A DNA stretch of 64,000 bases from Rhizobiales bacterium TNE-4 (GCA_019083985.1 JAHRCV010000001.1:558001-622000); one strand, 5' to 3'; counted from the first letter of the stretch, positions 20,909 to 30,242 are shown. Made by a program: numbers and translations. Notes: a model not told the origin generated them from the letters alone.

Positions 20909-22285
20909 ATGTCTCGTCTCAATGATGTCCTCGCCCGGATCGACGCCGATCTCGACCAATCGCTTGCCCGTCTGTTCGATTGGCTGCGCATCCAGTCGAT
21001 CTCGACCGACAGCGCCTATGCCGGCGAATGTCGCAAAGCGGCGGAATGGCTAAAGGTCGATCTTGAGACATTGGGCTTTTCCGCTGCGGTGCGTCCGACA
21101 GCCGGACATCCGGTCGTCTATGCCAAGGCCCCTGATGCGGGTGGTAAGCGCGCGCTCTTCTACGGCCATTACGATGTGCAGCCGGTCGATCCGCTCGAAT
21201 TGTGGGAAACCCCGCCGTTTGAACCGCGCATCGTCACCCTGCCTGATGGGCGCAAGGCGATTTCGGCGCGCGGCGCGTGCGATGACAAGGGTCAGGTAAT
21301 GACCTTCATCGAAGCCTGCCGCGCGTTCAAGGCGGTGACAGGCTCACTGCCGCTCGGCATCACCTTCCTCGTCGAAGGGGCCGAGGAAGACGGCTCGAAA
21401 CATCTGCCCGAATGGGTTGAAGAACATGCCGCCGATCTCAAAGCCGATTTCGCCCTCGTCTGCGATACCGGCATGTGGGACCAGAAGACGCCTGCAATCA
21501 CCACGTCTCTGCGTGGTCTCGTCTACGAAGAAGTGATCGTCCGTTGCGCCGATCGCGATCTCCATTCCGGCCTGTTCGGGGGCGCAGCACAGAACCCGAT
21601 CCGCGTGCTTGGCCGCATTATTGCGGACCTGCATGACAGGGACGGCCGCATCATGGTGCCGGCCTTCTATGAAGGCGTTGCCGACACACCCTCGCAGATC
21701 CTCGAACAATGGAAGCATTTGAACCTCGACGATTTCCTGCCCGGCGTCGGTCTCAAACATCCAGCCGGTGAAAAGGACCGCATGCTGATCGAGCAGATCC
21801 AGTCCCGCCCCACTTGCGATGTGAATGGCATCATCGGCGGCTATACGGGCGAGGGCACCAAGACAGTGATCGCGGGTGAAGCGCGCGCCAAGATCTCGTT
21901 CCGCCTTGTTGGCGAGCAGAACCCGCACAAGATCATCGAGAATTTCCGCAATTTCGTCCGTGAGCGCATCCCGGCTGATTGTTCGGTGGAGTTCGTCGGC
22001 CATAAGGGCTCCCGCGCTCTGGCGCTCCCCTATGACATGACCGAGCTGACCGCAGCCCGCGGCGCGCTGCAGGACGAATGGGGCGTGCCCCCGGTCCTCA
22101 TCGGCTCGGGTGGCTCGATCCCGATCGTGGGCGATTTCAAGCGAACCCTCGGCCTCGACACCCTCTTGGTCGGCTTTGGGCTGGATGATGACCGGGTCCA
22201 TTCCCCCAATGAAAAATACGATCTCACCAGCTTCCATAAGGGCACGCGGTCCTGGGCCCGGATCCTGGACGCCCTGGCGCGTTGA
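20909..22285 (+). CDS. M20 family dipeptidase / metallopeptidase
   Basis: A 458-residue zinc peptidase of the M20/M25/M40 family, close to CNDP-type dipeptidases. Metal-ligand motifs are visible: YGHYDVQP (His87, Asp89), GACDDKGQ (bridging Asp), EGAEEDGSKH (catalytic and ligand Glu) and the C-terminal VHSPNEK with its His. The dimerisation domain is inserted between. It probably hydrolyses small peptides in the cytoplasm, as no signal peptide is present. A rho-independent terminator follows at 22308-22344. Confidence 0.92.
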   Translation: MSRLNDVLARIDADLDQSLARLFDWLRIQSISTDSAYAGECRKAAEWLKVDLETLGFSAAVRPTAGHPVVYAKAPDAGGKRALFYGHYDVQPVDPLELWETPPFEPRIVTLPDGRKAISARGACDDKGQVMTFIEACRAFKAVTGSLPLGITFLVEGAEEDGSKHLPEWVEEHAADLKADFALVCDTGMWDQKTPAITTSLRGLVYEEVIVRCADRDLHSGLFGGAAQNPIRVLGRIIADLHDRDGRIMVPAFYEGVADTPSQILEQWKHLNLDDFLPGVGLKHPAGEKDRMLIEQIQSRPTCDVNGIIGGYTGEGTKTVIAGEARAKISFRLVGEQNPHKIIENFRNFVRERIPADCSVEFVGHKGSRALALPYDMTELTAARGALQDEWGVPPVLIGSGGSIPIVGDFKRTLGLDTLLVGFGLDDDRVHSPNEKYDLTSFHKGTRSWARILDALAR

Positions 22286-22307
22286 GGCCACACACTGAGG
22301 CAATCCG

Positions 22308-22344
22308 CCCTTCCGGCTGTTTATTCATTGGCCGGAAGGGTTTT
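22308..22344 (+). terminator. Rho-independent terminator after the M20 peptidase
   Basis: A 10 bp perfect stem (CCCTTCCGGC at 22308-22317 with GCCGGAAGGG at 22331-22340) around a 13-base loop is followed by four T. It lies 23 bp after the peptidase stop. The next gene starts at 22386, so the terminator also separates the two transcripts. Confidence 0.75.
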
Positions 22345-22385
22345 CCCTGCTATGAGGAGCCGAATGTTTCCTTTTGGGGGTTCTC

Positions 22386-22703
22386 ATGCGCCGTCTTGCC
22401 TCGTCTCTCGTTCTGGGTGTTTCGCTGTGCCTCGTGGGCAGCCTCGCAGCCTCGGCGCAGACGTCACAGCAGCCCGCGCATCAGGGCCAGCAGGCTAAGA
22501 AGCCCGCCACTGCTGACAAGAAGGGTGGCTGGGAGCCGCTCGAAACCGTGCCGGATACCAGCACGCGTACGCCGGGCTATGTCGGCATCGGTCAGCAGGG
22601 CTTCTCGCAGCCTTACACCGACACGGCCGTGGGCCAGGCCAATCAGGGTCTGCCGTCCCCCTTCGGCTTCGGCAACAACATCACCTCGCAGCCGACGCGC
22701 TAA
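22386..22703 (+). CDS. Small exported protein of unknown function
   Basis: This 105-residue protein has a clear Sec signal peptide (MRRLASSLVLGVSLCLVGSLAASA, cleavage expected after the AxA near residue 24). The mature part is small, polar and rich in Gln, Gly and Pro with no domain I recognise; it ends with FGFGNNITSQPTR. The ATG at 22386 is chosen over an in-frame TTG at 22374. It is a single gene bounded by terminators on both sides (22308-22344 and 22726-22750), so it must have its own promoter in the short gap. It could be a periplasmic or surface protein. Confidence 0.75.
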   Translation: MRRLASSLVLGVSLCLVGSLAASAQTSQQPAHQGQQAKKPATADKKGGWEPLETVPDTSTRTPGYVGIGQQGFSQPYTDTAVGQANQGLPSPFGFGNNITSQPTR

Positions 22704-22725
22704 GCGCTTCCTCCTGCGCTATGCG

Positions 22726-22750
22726 AAAGCCGCCTCCGGGCGGCTTTTTT
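22726..22750 (+). terminator. Rho-independent terminator after the small exported protein
   Basis: The stem GCCGCC (22729-22734) and GGCGGC (22739-22744) has a TCCG loop and is extended by flanking AAA/TTT pairs. Six T follow at 22745-22750. It is a classic intrinsic terminator 25 bp after the stop codon. Confidence 0.88.
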
Positions 22751-22837
22751 GTTGGCTGCATTCCCGCTCTGCGCCTGTGCGGGATTGACGCGGCAGGCAT
22801 GGCGTTCTCTCCTGCGTCGCTCAAGGAGAAAAATACC

Positions 22838-23704
22838 ATGCCGATGACCCGCCCCTCGCCGACCGATACTTGGACTTACATTGACGGCGAATGGGTCGCC
22901 GGAAATCCCGGCCTCGTTGGGCCACGCAGCCACGCTTTCTGGCTCGGTTCATCCGTCTTTGATGGTGCACGCCATTTTGAAGGGGTAACCCCCGATCTCG
23001 ATTTGCATTGCGAGCGCGTCAATCGCTCGGCCATGGCGCTCAACTTAAAGCCCACCATGCGTCCTGAAGAGATCGTGGCGCTCGCGCATGACGGCATTGC
23101 CAAATTCCCGAAAGACGCAGCGCTTTACATCAAGCCGATGTATTGGCCCGAATATGGCAGCCGCGGCGAAGTGGCGCCCGATCCAGATTCAACGCGCTTT
23201 TGCCTCTGCATCTATATTGCGCCCATGCCGGAACCGGTGGGATCGTCGATCACCTTGTCGCCATTCCGTCGCCCGACGATGGAAACCATGCCGGTGAATG
23301 CGAAAGCGGGATGCCTCTATCCCAATAATGCGCGCGCTTTGCTTGAAGCCCGCGCCCGCGGTTTCGACAATTGCCTTGTCACCGACATGCTCGGCAACAT
23401 TGCTGAATTGGGTACCGCCAATGTGTTCATGGTGAAGGATGGCGTGATCTATACGCCGGTTGCCAATGGCACGTTCCTCAATGGCATCACGCGCCAACGT
23501 GTCATCAAGCTCGCTGAGAAGGCCAAGATGAAAGTGGTCGAGGGCGTGCTATCGCATCGTGATTTCTGTGCGGCCGATGAAATCTTTTCAGCCGGCAATT
23601 ACGGCAAGATCCAACCGGTCACGCGGATTGAAGATCGGGAAATGCAGCCCGGGCCGATGTTCCGTAAAATGCGCGAACTCTACTGGGAATTCGCCCATTC
23701 CTGA
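22838..23704 (+). CDS. ilvE: Class IV aminotransferase (branched-chain aminotransferase type)
   Basis: A 288-residue fold-type IV PLP aminotransferase. The PLP lysine is in the MPVNAKAGCLYPNN block, and the phosphate-binding ELGTANVFMVKDG block is present; the WVAGNPGLVGPRSHAFWLG N-terminal region resembles branched-chain aminotransferases. The start at 22838 has an AAGGAGAA ribosome binding site; an in-frame start at 22721 would run through the terminator and is rejected. It may act on branched-chain amino acids, but D-amino acid or other class IV activity cannot be excluded. It ends directly against the convergent murJ. Confidence 0.85.
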   Translation: MPMTRPSPTDTWTYIDGEWVAGNPGLVGPRSHAFWLGSSVFDGARHFEGVTPDLDLHCERVNRSAMALNLKPTMRPEEIVALAHDGIAKFPKDAALYIKPMYWPEYGSRGEVAPDPDSTRFCLCIYIAPMPEPVGSSITLSPFRRPTMETMPVNAKAGCLYPNNARALLEARARGFDNCLVTDMLGNIAELGTANVFMVKDGVIYTPVANGTFLNGITRQRVIKLAEKAKMKVVEGVLSHRDFCAADEIFSAGNYGKIQPVTRIEDREMQPGPMFRKMRELYWEFAHS

Positions 23705-25228
23705 TCAGCGCAGACGGACACGCAGGGCTTTAACGCCGCCTGCGAGAATGCCGAAATAGAGAAGGCCTCCGACCGCACCGATCACGACAAGAGCGGCCGG
23801 GGCCTGCCACAACACAGGCAATGTCTGTGTGATGCTGTTGGCGTAATCGGTTGCGAACATGAACAAAGCGGCCAGCGGCAAGGCTGCAATCGCCATGGCG
23901 GCGACACCACGCGCGAGATTGGCGTCAAAATCCATCCAGATGCGGCGATGGGCCATCAGCACCAACAAGATGAGATTGACCCACGCGCCGGTTGCGGTGG
24001 CAAAGGCGAGTCCCGGAGCGCCTTCGCTCCGGAACAAGAGAATTTTCAAAACGACATTCACGCCAATGCCGGCAAAAGACGCGATCAATGGTGTCGTCGT
24101 ATCGTTCCTAGAATAAAAGCTCGCTACCGCCGGGCGGATCAGCACGATGGCCAAGAGTCCCGTTCCATAAGCGGCGAGCACCGCGCCCGCTTCGCGTGCC
24201 GCCGCATCGGTGAAAGCCCCACGCGCAAACAAAGCCTTCATGATTTCGGTCGGAATTGTCAGGAAGCCGACAAAGAACGGGACTGACAAAGCCAGCGTCA
24301 GCAGCATGGCGCGATTTTGCTGATGATGGGCATCGATAAAACGCCCCGCCGCCACATGCTTCGACATGGTGGGCAAGAGCACAGTCCCGGCGGCCAGCCC
24401 GATCATACCGACCGGTAATTGATAAAGGCGATCGGCGTAGTAGAGCGAGGCGACGGCACCGGTAGGCAAGAGCGAGGCGATGATGGTGTCGGCAAACATC
24501 GCAATCTGCACACCGGCCGATCCAATGATGGCAGGGCCCAGCGTCTTCAAGAACAGCTTGGTCTCTGCATCGAAGGTGATTTTGGAAGGCTTCGGCCAAA
24601 CGCCGTGCATTTTGGCATCAAGCGCAACAAGCAGAAATTCGAGCAACCCTGCCGCCAAGACGCCGAATGCGGCGGCATAAGCGGCATTCGGAAAAAGATA
24701 AGCGACGGCAAGTGCTGCAATCACCGACAGATTGAGGAGGACCGGCGCAAAAGCGGCGACGGCAAAGCGCTTATGGGCATTGAGCACGCCTGAGATCAGC
24801 GTGACGAGGACAATGAAGAAAAGATAGGGAAAGGCGATCCGCGTCAGCGCAACCGTCAATTCGAATTTTGCGGGATCGTGGCGAAAGCCCGGTGCCAACA
24901 GATCGACCATCACGGGCATGAAGATGATGGCGAGTACCGAGAAAATCCCAGTGACGAGCGCCATCAAGGTCAAAACACCACCCGCAAATTTTTGCGCGCG
25001 CGCTGTATCGGTTCTTTCAAGGGTGCCGGCATAAGTCGGCACGAAGGCATTGTTGAAGGCGCCCTCGCCAAAAATTGCCCGGAAATGGTTCGGCAGACGC
25101 TGCGCGACGACAAAGGCATCGGCCATCATGCCGTTACCAAGCGTCGCAGCGATAACGATGTCGCGTATAAACCCGGTGATGCGCGACAGCGCCGTCAACC
25201 CGCCAACTGAAGCGATAGAGCGGAACAT
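23705..25228 (-). CDS. murJ: Lipid II flippase MurJ (MviN family)
   Basis: A 507-residue integral membrane protein with about 14 hydrophobic segments. It is the MurJ/MviN family flippase that moves lipid II across the inner membrane for peptidoglycan synthesis. The N-terminus SVGGLTALSRITGFIRDI is typical of the family. Its ATG overlaps the stop of the upstream glycosyltransferase by 1 base, so the two form an operon. The stop codon directly abuts the aminotransferase stop on the other strand, forming a shared TGATCA. Confidence 0.95.
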   Translation of the reverse strand: MFRSIASVGGLTALSRITGFIRDIVIAATLGNGMMADAFVVAQRLPNHFRAIFGEGAFNNAFVPTYAGTLERTDTARAQKFAGGVLTLMALVTGIFSVLAIIFMPVMVDLLAPGFRHDPAKFELTVALTRIAFPYLFFIVLVTLISGVLNAHKRFAVAAFAPVLLNLSVIAALAVAYLFPNAAYAAAFGVLAAGLLEFLLVALDAKMHGVWPKPSKITFDAETKLFLKTLGPAIIGSAGVQIAMFADTIIASLLPTGAVASLYYADRLYQLPVGMIGLAAGTVLLPTMSKHVAAGRFIDAHHQQNRAMLLTLALSVPFFVGFLTIPTEIMKALFARGAFTDAAAREAGAVLAAYGTGLLAIVLIRPAVASFYSRNDTTTPLIASFAGIGVNVVLKILLFRSEGAPGLAFATATGAWVNLILLVLMAHRRIWMDFDANLARGVAAMAIAALPLAALFMFATDYANSITQTLPVLWQAPAALVVIGAVGGLLYFGILAGGVKALRVRLR

Positions 25229-26229
25229 CAGGCGTTCCTGCGCCGGGGCGGTTCAGCATCCGGCCCACTTTCTTCGGCCACGATGTAAAGCGGGCGACGC
25301 TTCACTTCGGCAAAGATGCGACCGACATAACCACCGATCACGCCGAGCGATATCAACTGCACACCTGAGAAGAACATCACCGAGACGATGAGCGAGGCAT
25401 AGCCAGGCACATCAGTGCCCTGCATCATAGTGCGGATGAGAAAGAAGATGGCTGCGGCCAATGCGGGCACTGAAATCAAAATGCCGGCATGGGTCCACAA
25501 TTGCAGTGGCAGCGTTGAGAAGGATGTGATCCCATCAAACGCGAAACGGAACAATTTTCGGAAGCTGAATTTTGATTCGCCTGCCGCCCGTTCGGCAACA
25601 ACGAACGGCACGCCCTTTGATTCAAAGCCAACCCACGCATAAAGCCCTTTCGAAAACCGCGCGCGCTCGCCCAATTGCCGCAAGGCTTTCACCACTTTGC
25701 GATCCATCAGGCGGAAATCGCCAGCGCCTTCTGGCAGCGGAATTTCGCCGAACGTCCGAAACATTTTATAGAAGAGCTGGGTCAGGTTTTTGCGCAGCGC
25801 GCTGTCAGTTCCGCGATCTTGCCGGACGCCATAGACGACGTCGTAACCCTGCTCCCATTCGTGCACGAAATCGGCAATCACTTCGGGCGGATGCTGCAGG
25901 TCGGCATCGATGAGGATGACGGCCTCGCCGCGCGCATGGTCGAGACCCGCGGCAATCGCGATCTCCTTGCCGAAATTGCGGCTGAATTTGAGACCGCGGA
26001 GGCGCGGATCGTTTTGGCTCGCCTCCGTCCAACGGGCCCATGTGCCGTCGGCGGAGCCATCATCGATAAGCACGATCTCGAAACTGCGCCCGAGCGCCTC
26101 AAGCGCCGGGATCAACCGGGCCAGGAAGGGGCCGATATTCTCCGCCTCGTTATAGGCCGGGACGAGCACGGTAAGGACGGGGGAGGGGGCGGCAGGGTTC
26201 AACGGGACGCTCCGGCGCTCTTTTCTCAT
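25228..26229 (-). CDS. Family 2 glycosyltransferase, membrane-anchored (DPM1/GtrB-like)
   Basis: This 333-residue GT2 enzyme has an N-terminal GT-A domain with VLVPAYNEAENI, the nucleotide-binding LIDDGSADGT and the DADLQHPPE metal motif. Two C-terminal transmembrane segments lie around residues 240-262 and 275-300. This layout is that of polyprenyl-phosphate sugar transferases such as GtrB/ArnC, so it likely charges undecaprenyl phosphate with a sugar. It is co-transcribed with murJ (overlapping stop and start) and divergent from hpnK. Confidence 0.9.
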   Translation of the reverse strand: MRKERRSVPLNPAAPSPVLTVLVPAYNEAENIGPFLARLIPALEALGRSFEIVLIDDGSADGTWARWTEASQNDPRLRGLKFSRNFGKEIAIAAGLDHARGEAVILIDADLQHPPEVIADFVHEWEQGYDVVYGVRQDRGTDSALRKNLTQLFYKMFRTFGEIPLPEGAGDFRLMDRKVVKALRQLGERARFSKGLYAWVGFESKGVPFVVAERAAGESKFSFRKLFRFAFDGITSFSTLPLQLWTHAGILISVPALAAAIFFLIRTMMQGTDVPGYASLIVSVMFFSGVQLISLGVIGGYVGRIFAEVKRRPLYIVAEESGPDAEPPRRRNA

Positions 26230-26274
26230 GCTCTAACCGGTTGAGAACGGCTTGGCAAAAGGCAACAATGCGGC

Positions 26275-27147
26275 ATGAGCCGCTTTGCCCCAAGGCCGAC
26301 GCGTTTTGCGCTGATTGCCGATGATTTCGCCCTGTCGCCCGGTGTGTCGCGCGCCATCCTCGCCTTGTTGGCGGCGGACCGATTGTCCGGTGCGGGCGCT
26401 ATGACCAATCGGCCCATCTGGCGAGAGCGCGCAGGCGATTTCGCTTCCTTCGCGGGGAAGGCCGATTTAGGGCTCCACCTCAACCTCACGGCCGGCGAAC
26501 CGCTGGGCCCTATGGCCCGTCTGGCGCCCGGCGGCACGCTGCCCACGGCGCAAACGCTGCTGCAGAAGGGGCTTGATCGGCAGGCCTCGGCCGAGATTGA
26601 GGCGGAGATCATCCGCCAGATCGAGGCGTTTGCGACCCATGCCGGTCAGTTGCCGGATTTCATCGACGGGCATCAGCATGTGCATGTCCTGCCCGGTGTC
26701 CGGCGGGCGCTGTTTGCAGCGCTCGAGCGGTTCTGGCCGAAAGGCGGGCCGGGGCCGCGTCCGTGGTTGCGTGATCCTGCCGATACGCCGGGGCGCATTC
26801 TGGCCCGCGGCGTGGCTGCGCAAAAAGCTTTGACGGTGTCGGCTCTGGCGCTCGGCTTTCGGCAGCTCGCACACCGCCATGGCTTTGCCACCAATCACGG
26901 CTTTGCCGGTTTCAGCGCCTTTGATCCGGCGCGTGATTATGGTGCCGATTTCTCAACCTATCTCGCCGCGCCGGGCGATGCGCATTGCGTGATGTGCCAT
27001 CCGGGTTTCGTCGATGATGAGTTGCGCGCTGTCGACACGGTTCTCGTAACGCGGCCGATCGAGCATGAGTTTTTGCTATCGTCCCGGTTCATCGATCTGT
27101 GCGCGGAGGCGCGGATGGAGATGGTTCGCCTCGGAACGCTGGTGTGA
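26275..27147 (+). CDS. hpnK: ChbG/HpnK family deacetylase (hopanoid-associated HpnK)
   Basis: A 290-residue YdjC/ChbG-type carbohydrate deacetylase. Metal-binding motifs are visible: IADDFALSPGV near residues 14-24, LGLHLNLT, and DGHQHVHVLPG. HpnK is the name used where this enzyme is found with hopanoid genes. Here it sits next to glycosyltransferases and a TVP38 protein, which suggests a role in modifying a lipid-linked sugar. No hopanoid cyclase gene is in the window, so the HpnK label rests on family resemblance. Confidence 0.85.
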   Translation: MSRFAPRPTRFALIADDFALSPGVSRAILALLAADRLSGAGAMTNRPIWRERAGDFASFAGKADLGLHLNLTAGEPLGPMARLAPGGTLPTAQTLLQKGLDRQASAEIEAEIIRQIEAFATHAGQLPDFIDGHQHVHVLPGVRRALFAALERFWPKGGPGPRPWLRDPADTPGRILARGVAAQKALTVSALALGFRQLAHRHGFATNHGFAGFSAFDPARDYGADFSTYLAAPGDAHCVMCHPGFVDDELRAVDTVLVTRPIEHEFLLSSRFIDLCAEARMEMVRLGTLV

Positions 27148-27283
27148 GGCGATCCGTTATGGTTTCTGCACGTTCAAGACAATTGATAACAATACGATAA
27201 GGCCGCATTAACGCGTTTCGCGAACGTTTTGTTCAAGAAGTCGTGGCATCCTCAATCCTGTTTCAGAACGATGGATTGCGGCG

Positions 27284-28057
27284 ATGATTTACGGATTGCG
27301 TGTGGCAGTCATTCTGCCGGCCTATAATGCGGAGAAGACACTGCAACGTACGGTTGCAGAAATTCCGCGCGATATTGTCGACGATATCATTCTCACCGAC
27401 GATGCGAGCCGTGATCGGACCGCCGCTTTGTCCCGCGAGATGGGCATTCACACCCTCGTGCATGACAAGAACCGCGGCTATGGCGGCAATCAGAAGACAT
27501 GTTATGCGGCGGCACTCGGCCGAGGCGCTGACATCGTCATCATGCTGCATCCTGATTACCAATATTCGCCACGTTTGATTGGGGCGATGGCAGGCATGAT
27601 CGCCTCTGGCCATTATGATTGCGTTCTAGGATCGCGCATTCTCGGCGGCGGCGCGCTTAATGGCGGCATGCCACTCTGGAAATACGTCGCCAATCGTTGT
27701 CTCACGCTCGCTGAGAATATTTTGATCGGCCAGAAACTATCCGAGTACCACACCGGCTATCGTGCCTTTTCGCGCCGCCTGCTGGAAAGCCTGCCCTTGT
27801 CGCAATGCTCGGATGATTTCGTGTTCGACAATCAGATGCTCGTACAGATTGCCGATCGCGGCTTTTCGATTGGCGAAATTTCCTGTCCGACGCGCTATTT
27901 CGAAGAGGCGTCCTCGATCAATTTCCGCCGCAGCGTCGTTTATGGTTTCGGTGTGCTCGGTGCAGCGCTCGGCTATCGTCTCAAGCGTTTAGGCTTTGCG
28001 CCGGCTTTTCTGGCCGAACCTGAGCGGCCGAACGCGCGTCCGCAAGAGGTAGCCTGA
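27284..28057 (+). CDS. Family 2 glycosyltransferase, soluble type
   Basis: A 257-residue GT2 enzyme with [12 protein letters not shown], the [11 protein letters not shown] nucleotide site, GGNQKT and a LHPDYQYSP acceptor-side motif in place of the common DxD. There is no C-terminal membrane pair, unlike the enzyme at 25228-26229. It may transfer a sugar to a polyprenyl or hopanoid acceptor. Its stop overlaps the next start by 1 base. The 136 bp upstream gap is AT richer than its surroundings and probably carries the promoter; I saw no clear operator. Confidence 0.88.
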   Translation: MIYGLRVAVILPAYNAEKTLQRTVAEIPRDIVDDIILTDDASRDRTAALSREMGIHTLVHDKNRGYGGNQKTCYAAALGRGADIVIMLHPDYQYSPRLIGAMAGMIASGHYDCVLGSRILGGGALNGGMPLWKYVANRCLTLAENILIGQKLSEYHTGYRAFSRRLLESLPLSQCSDDFVFDNQMLVQIADRGFSIGEISCPTRYFEEASSINFRRSVVYGFGVLGAALGYRLKRLGFAPAFLAEPERPNARPQEVA

Positions 28058-28743
28058 TGAAAGCGCGCCTCGGTTTCGGGCTGGTGCTTGGGGGCGCTCT
28101 GCTCCTGTGTCTCTGGGCTGGTTGGCATTATGGCGATCAGGCGATGGGGATGGTGAGTGCACACGCTGCCGAATGGAGGCAGGGCGGGTTGGGCATTTGG
28201 CTGGCCTTCATCATGGTACAGACGCTGGTAGCAGGCTTTGGCTTTCTGCCCGCTTCGCTGACAGGGCTTGCGATTGGTTTCATACTCGGGCCCGTGATGG
28301 GCTTCGCGATCGCGGCCTTAGGCACGCTGAGCGGTGCCTGCCTCGCTTTTGCGTTGGCGCGCTCGGCTTTTCGGCCGCTCATTGTGGCCGCTTTGGCGAA
28401 ACGCGGTTTTGAGGCACGCGGATGGGCGGGCAGCCGTAGCTGGCGCTTCGTGTTCATGCTGCGGCTGTCGCCCGTGCTTCCCTTTGCCCCCACAAGCTAT
28501 GCGCTTGGAATTATGGGAGTCGCTTGGCGTGATTTCGTCTGCGGCACGTTGGCCGCGTTGCCGTCCCTTGCCGCCTATGTCTGGCTTGGTGCAGCGATGA
28601 CGCAATTATCACCTGATGTGCGAGCCTTGTCGCACCCGCTGCTGACATCGCTGTTCTGGATCGGGATGGCGGCGACCTTGGTGCTGGTGCTGCAGCTTGG
28701 TGGTCGCATGGTGGCCGCGCGCCAGCGTTTGCAGATGCAATAG
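28057..28743 (+). CDS. TVP38/TMEM64 family (DedA-like) membrane protein
   Basis: A 228-residue polytopic protein with a VTT/SNARE-associated domain: GLAIGFILGPVMGFAIAALGTLSGACLAFALARS in the middle (residues about 70-105) and SRSWRFVFMLRLSPVLPFAPTSYALG later. Five to six membrane segments are predicted by eye. Proteins of this family act in lipid or lipid-carrier transport across membranes. It is coupled to the preceding glycosyltransferase and may move its product. A bidirectional terminator follows at 28763-28791. Confidence 0.88.
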   Translation: MKARLGFGLVLGGALLLCLWAGWHYGDQAMGMVSAHAAEWRQGGLGIWLAFIMVQTLVAGFGFLPASLTGLAIGFILGPVMGFAIAALGTLSGACLAFALARSAFRPLIVAALAKRGFEARGWAGSRSWRFVFMLRLSPVLPFAPTSYALGIMGVAWRDFVCGTLAALPSLAAYVWLGAAMTQLSPDVRALSHPLLTSLFWIGMAATLVLVLQLGGRMVAARQRLQMQ

Positions 28744-28762
28744 CTCCATGAAGTCAGCCAAT

Positions 28763-28791
28763 AAAAAAGCCGGTGTCACCACCGGCTTTTT
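28763..28791. terminator. Bidirectional rho-independent terminator
   Basis: GCCGGTG (28769-28775) pairs with CACCGGC (28780-28786) around a TCAC loop. The stem is preceded by six A and followed by five T, so it works in both directions. It separates the convergent TVP38 and superoxide dismutase genes. Confidence 0.9.
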
Positions 28792-28813
28792 CGGGTCGCT
28801 TTGAGCGGGCCGC

Positions 28814-29527
28814 TTACTTGGTCGCAGCCTGGTACATTTCGTCGACATAATCCCAGTTGATGAGGCTGTCGACGAACGCCTTGAGATAGTCAGGGCGACG
28901 ATTGCGATAATCAATGTAGTAGGAATGTTCCCACACATCGCAGCCGAGGATCGGCGTCGCGCCATGCACCAGCGGATTTTCGCCGTTGGGCGTCTTCATG
29001 GCGATGATCTTGCCGTCTTTCACCGCAAGCCAGTTCCAGCCTGAGCCGAACTGTGTGACGCCTGCATTGATGAACTCTTCGGCCATCTTGTCGATGGAAC
29101 CGAAGGAGGCGACGAGCGCCTTCTCAAGATTGCCCGGGATCTTCTTGCCACCGCCATTGGCCTTCATCCACTTCCAGAAATGGATGTGGTTGTAGTGCTG
29201 GCCGGCATTGTTGAACACGCCCGGATTTTTGCCGAACGAACCCTTCACCACGGCTTCGAGAGGCTGACCCTCCCATTCCGTGCCTTTGATGAGGTTGTTG
29301 AGATTGTTCACGTAAGCGAGGTGATGCTTGTCGTGATGATACTCGAGCGTCTCCTTCGACATGAAGGGCTGAAGCGCATCATGCGCGTAGGGGAGATCGG
29401 GGAGAGTAAACACTAGATTGGCTCCGCTTGCTGACGTCAGAGAAAGGCTTGGCATGCCCGCGGCACTTAGCGCAACGCCGCCTGCGATCAAGGATCGGCG
29501 CGATACGTTCAGCTTGTCCTGGGCCAT
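28814..29527 (-). CDS. sodB: Superoxide dismutase (Fe/Mn), Tat-exported
   Basis: A 237-residue iron/manganese superoxide dismutase. Metal ligands are in YHHDKHHLAYV (His), NHIHFWKWM (His), and CDVWEHSYYID (Asp, His). An N-terminal twin-arginine signal (SRRSLIAGGVALSAAG) precedes the catalytic domain, so the enzyme is likely folded in the cytoplasm and exported. The start at 29527 is preceded by a strong GAGGAGG site; an upstream in-frame start at 29617 adds 30 unrelated residues and lacks such a site. Tat-exported SODs occur in some alphaproteobacteria but most SODs are cytoplasmic. Confidence 0.93.
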   Translation of the reverse strand: MAQDKLNVSRRSLIAGGVALSAAGMPSLSLTSASGANLVFTLPDLPYAHDALQPFMSKETLEYHHDKHHLAYVNNLNNLIKGTEWEGQPLEAVVKGSFGKNPGVFNNAGQHYNHIHFWKWMKANGGGKKIPGNLEKALVASFGSIDKMAEEFINAGVTQFGSGWNWLAVKDGKIIAMKTPNGENPLVHGATPILGCDVWEHSYYIDYRNRRPDYLKAFVDSLINWDYVDEMYQAATK

Positions 29528-29699
29528 GGCGCCCCTCCTCGAACCATTGACGTTTAACGCACAAAAGTCCGCCCGGTGGCGCTGAGGGAAGCTACGCGCC
29601 GCCCCGGCGGGGGTCAAGCGGAGCGGCTCCGTTGCAGGTTGGCAGGGAAGGGGCGCTTCTCTAGGGTCAACCCATTGATTCGCGAGTTGGGTTTGGCTG

Positions 29700-30209
29700 A
29701 TGCAGATCGTTCTCTATGTCCTGTCCGCCCTCCTGATGCTGGCCGGTCTCTATGGCCTCTTCATGGGCTGGGACATCATCATGGTGGAGCGTGGTTGGAG
29801 CCAGTTCATTGCTGGCGCGACCGCTTTTGCGGCGGGCGCGGTCATTCTGGCGCTGTCGCATGTTGCGCGCGAAGTCAGAAAACTCCGCGGCGATTTGTCA
29901 GGTCTGGTTGTCGAGGTCGACGAACCCGCGCCAGTGGTGGCGGCGTCCGTTCAGCCCGTCACGCCTCTCGCGGACAAGGCGAGTGTCACAGAGACAGTCT
30001 CGCCGCAGACCCAAGAGGGCACAGGTGAGCGCACGATCGTGGGCACCTATGCGTCCGGCGGCGTCACCTATTTCATGTATGGCGATCATTCCATCGAAGC
30101 GGAATTGCCCGATGGCCGCCATCGCTTCGCGTCTATGGAAGAATTGCGCACCTATCTCGATACCGGCAGCGGTGGCGAGATTGTGCGCAAAGGCCCGCCC
30201 GAAGAATAA
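29700..30209 (+). CDS. Membrane protein of unknown function
   Basis: This 169-residue protein has two N-terminal hydrophobic segments (about residues 4-22 and 34-56). A short coiled stretch (EVRKLRGDLSG), a variable Pro/Val/Thr-rich linker, and a conserved-looking C-terminal module with GTYASGGVTYFMYGDHSIEAE follow. The C-terminal part repeats a Gly-Tyr/Phe rhythm and ends with FASMEELRTYL, suggesting a small beta-rich domain with a helix. I do not recognise the family. It is a single gene, divergent from sod and convergent with the isochorismatase gene. Confidence 0.7.
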   Translation: MQIVLYVLSALLMLAGLYGLFMGWDIIMVERGWSQFIAGATAFAAGAVILALSHVAREVRKLRGDLSGLVVEVDEPAPVVAASVQPVTPLADKASVTETVSPQTQEGTGERTIVGTYASGGVTYFMYGDHSIEAELPDGRHRFASMEELRTYLDTGSGGEIVRKGPPEE

Positions 30210-30220
30210 GCCAGAGGTGT

Positions 30221-30239
30221 TGAGGCGCTGTGCGCCTCA
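30221..30239. terminator. Hairpin between convergent genes
   Basis: A perfect 8 bp stem (TGAGGCGC/GCGCCTCA) with a 3-base loop fills most of the 33 bp gap between two convergent stop codons. There is no T-tract, so termination would need Rho or read from the hairpin alone. Confidence 0.45.
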
Positions 30240-30242
30240 CGC

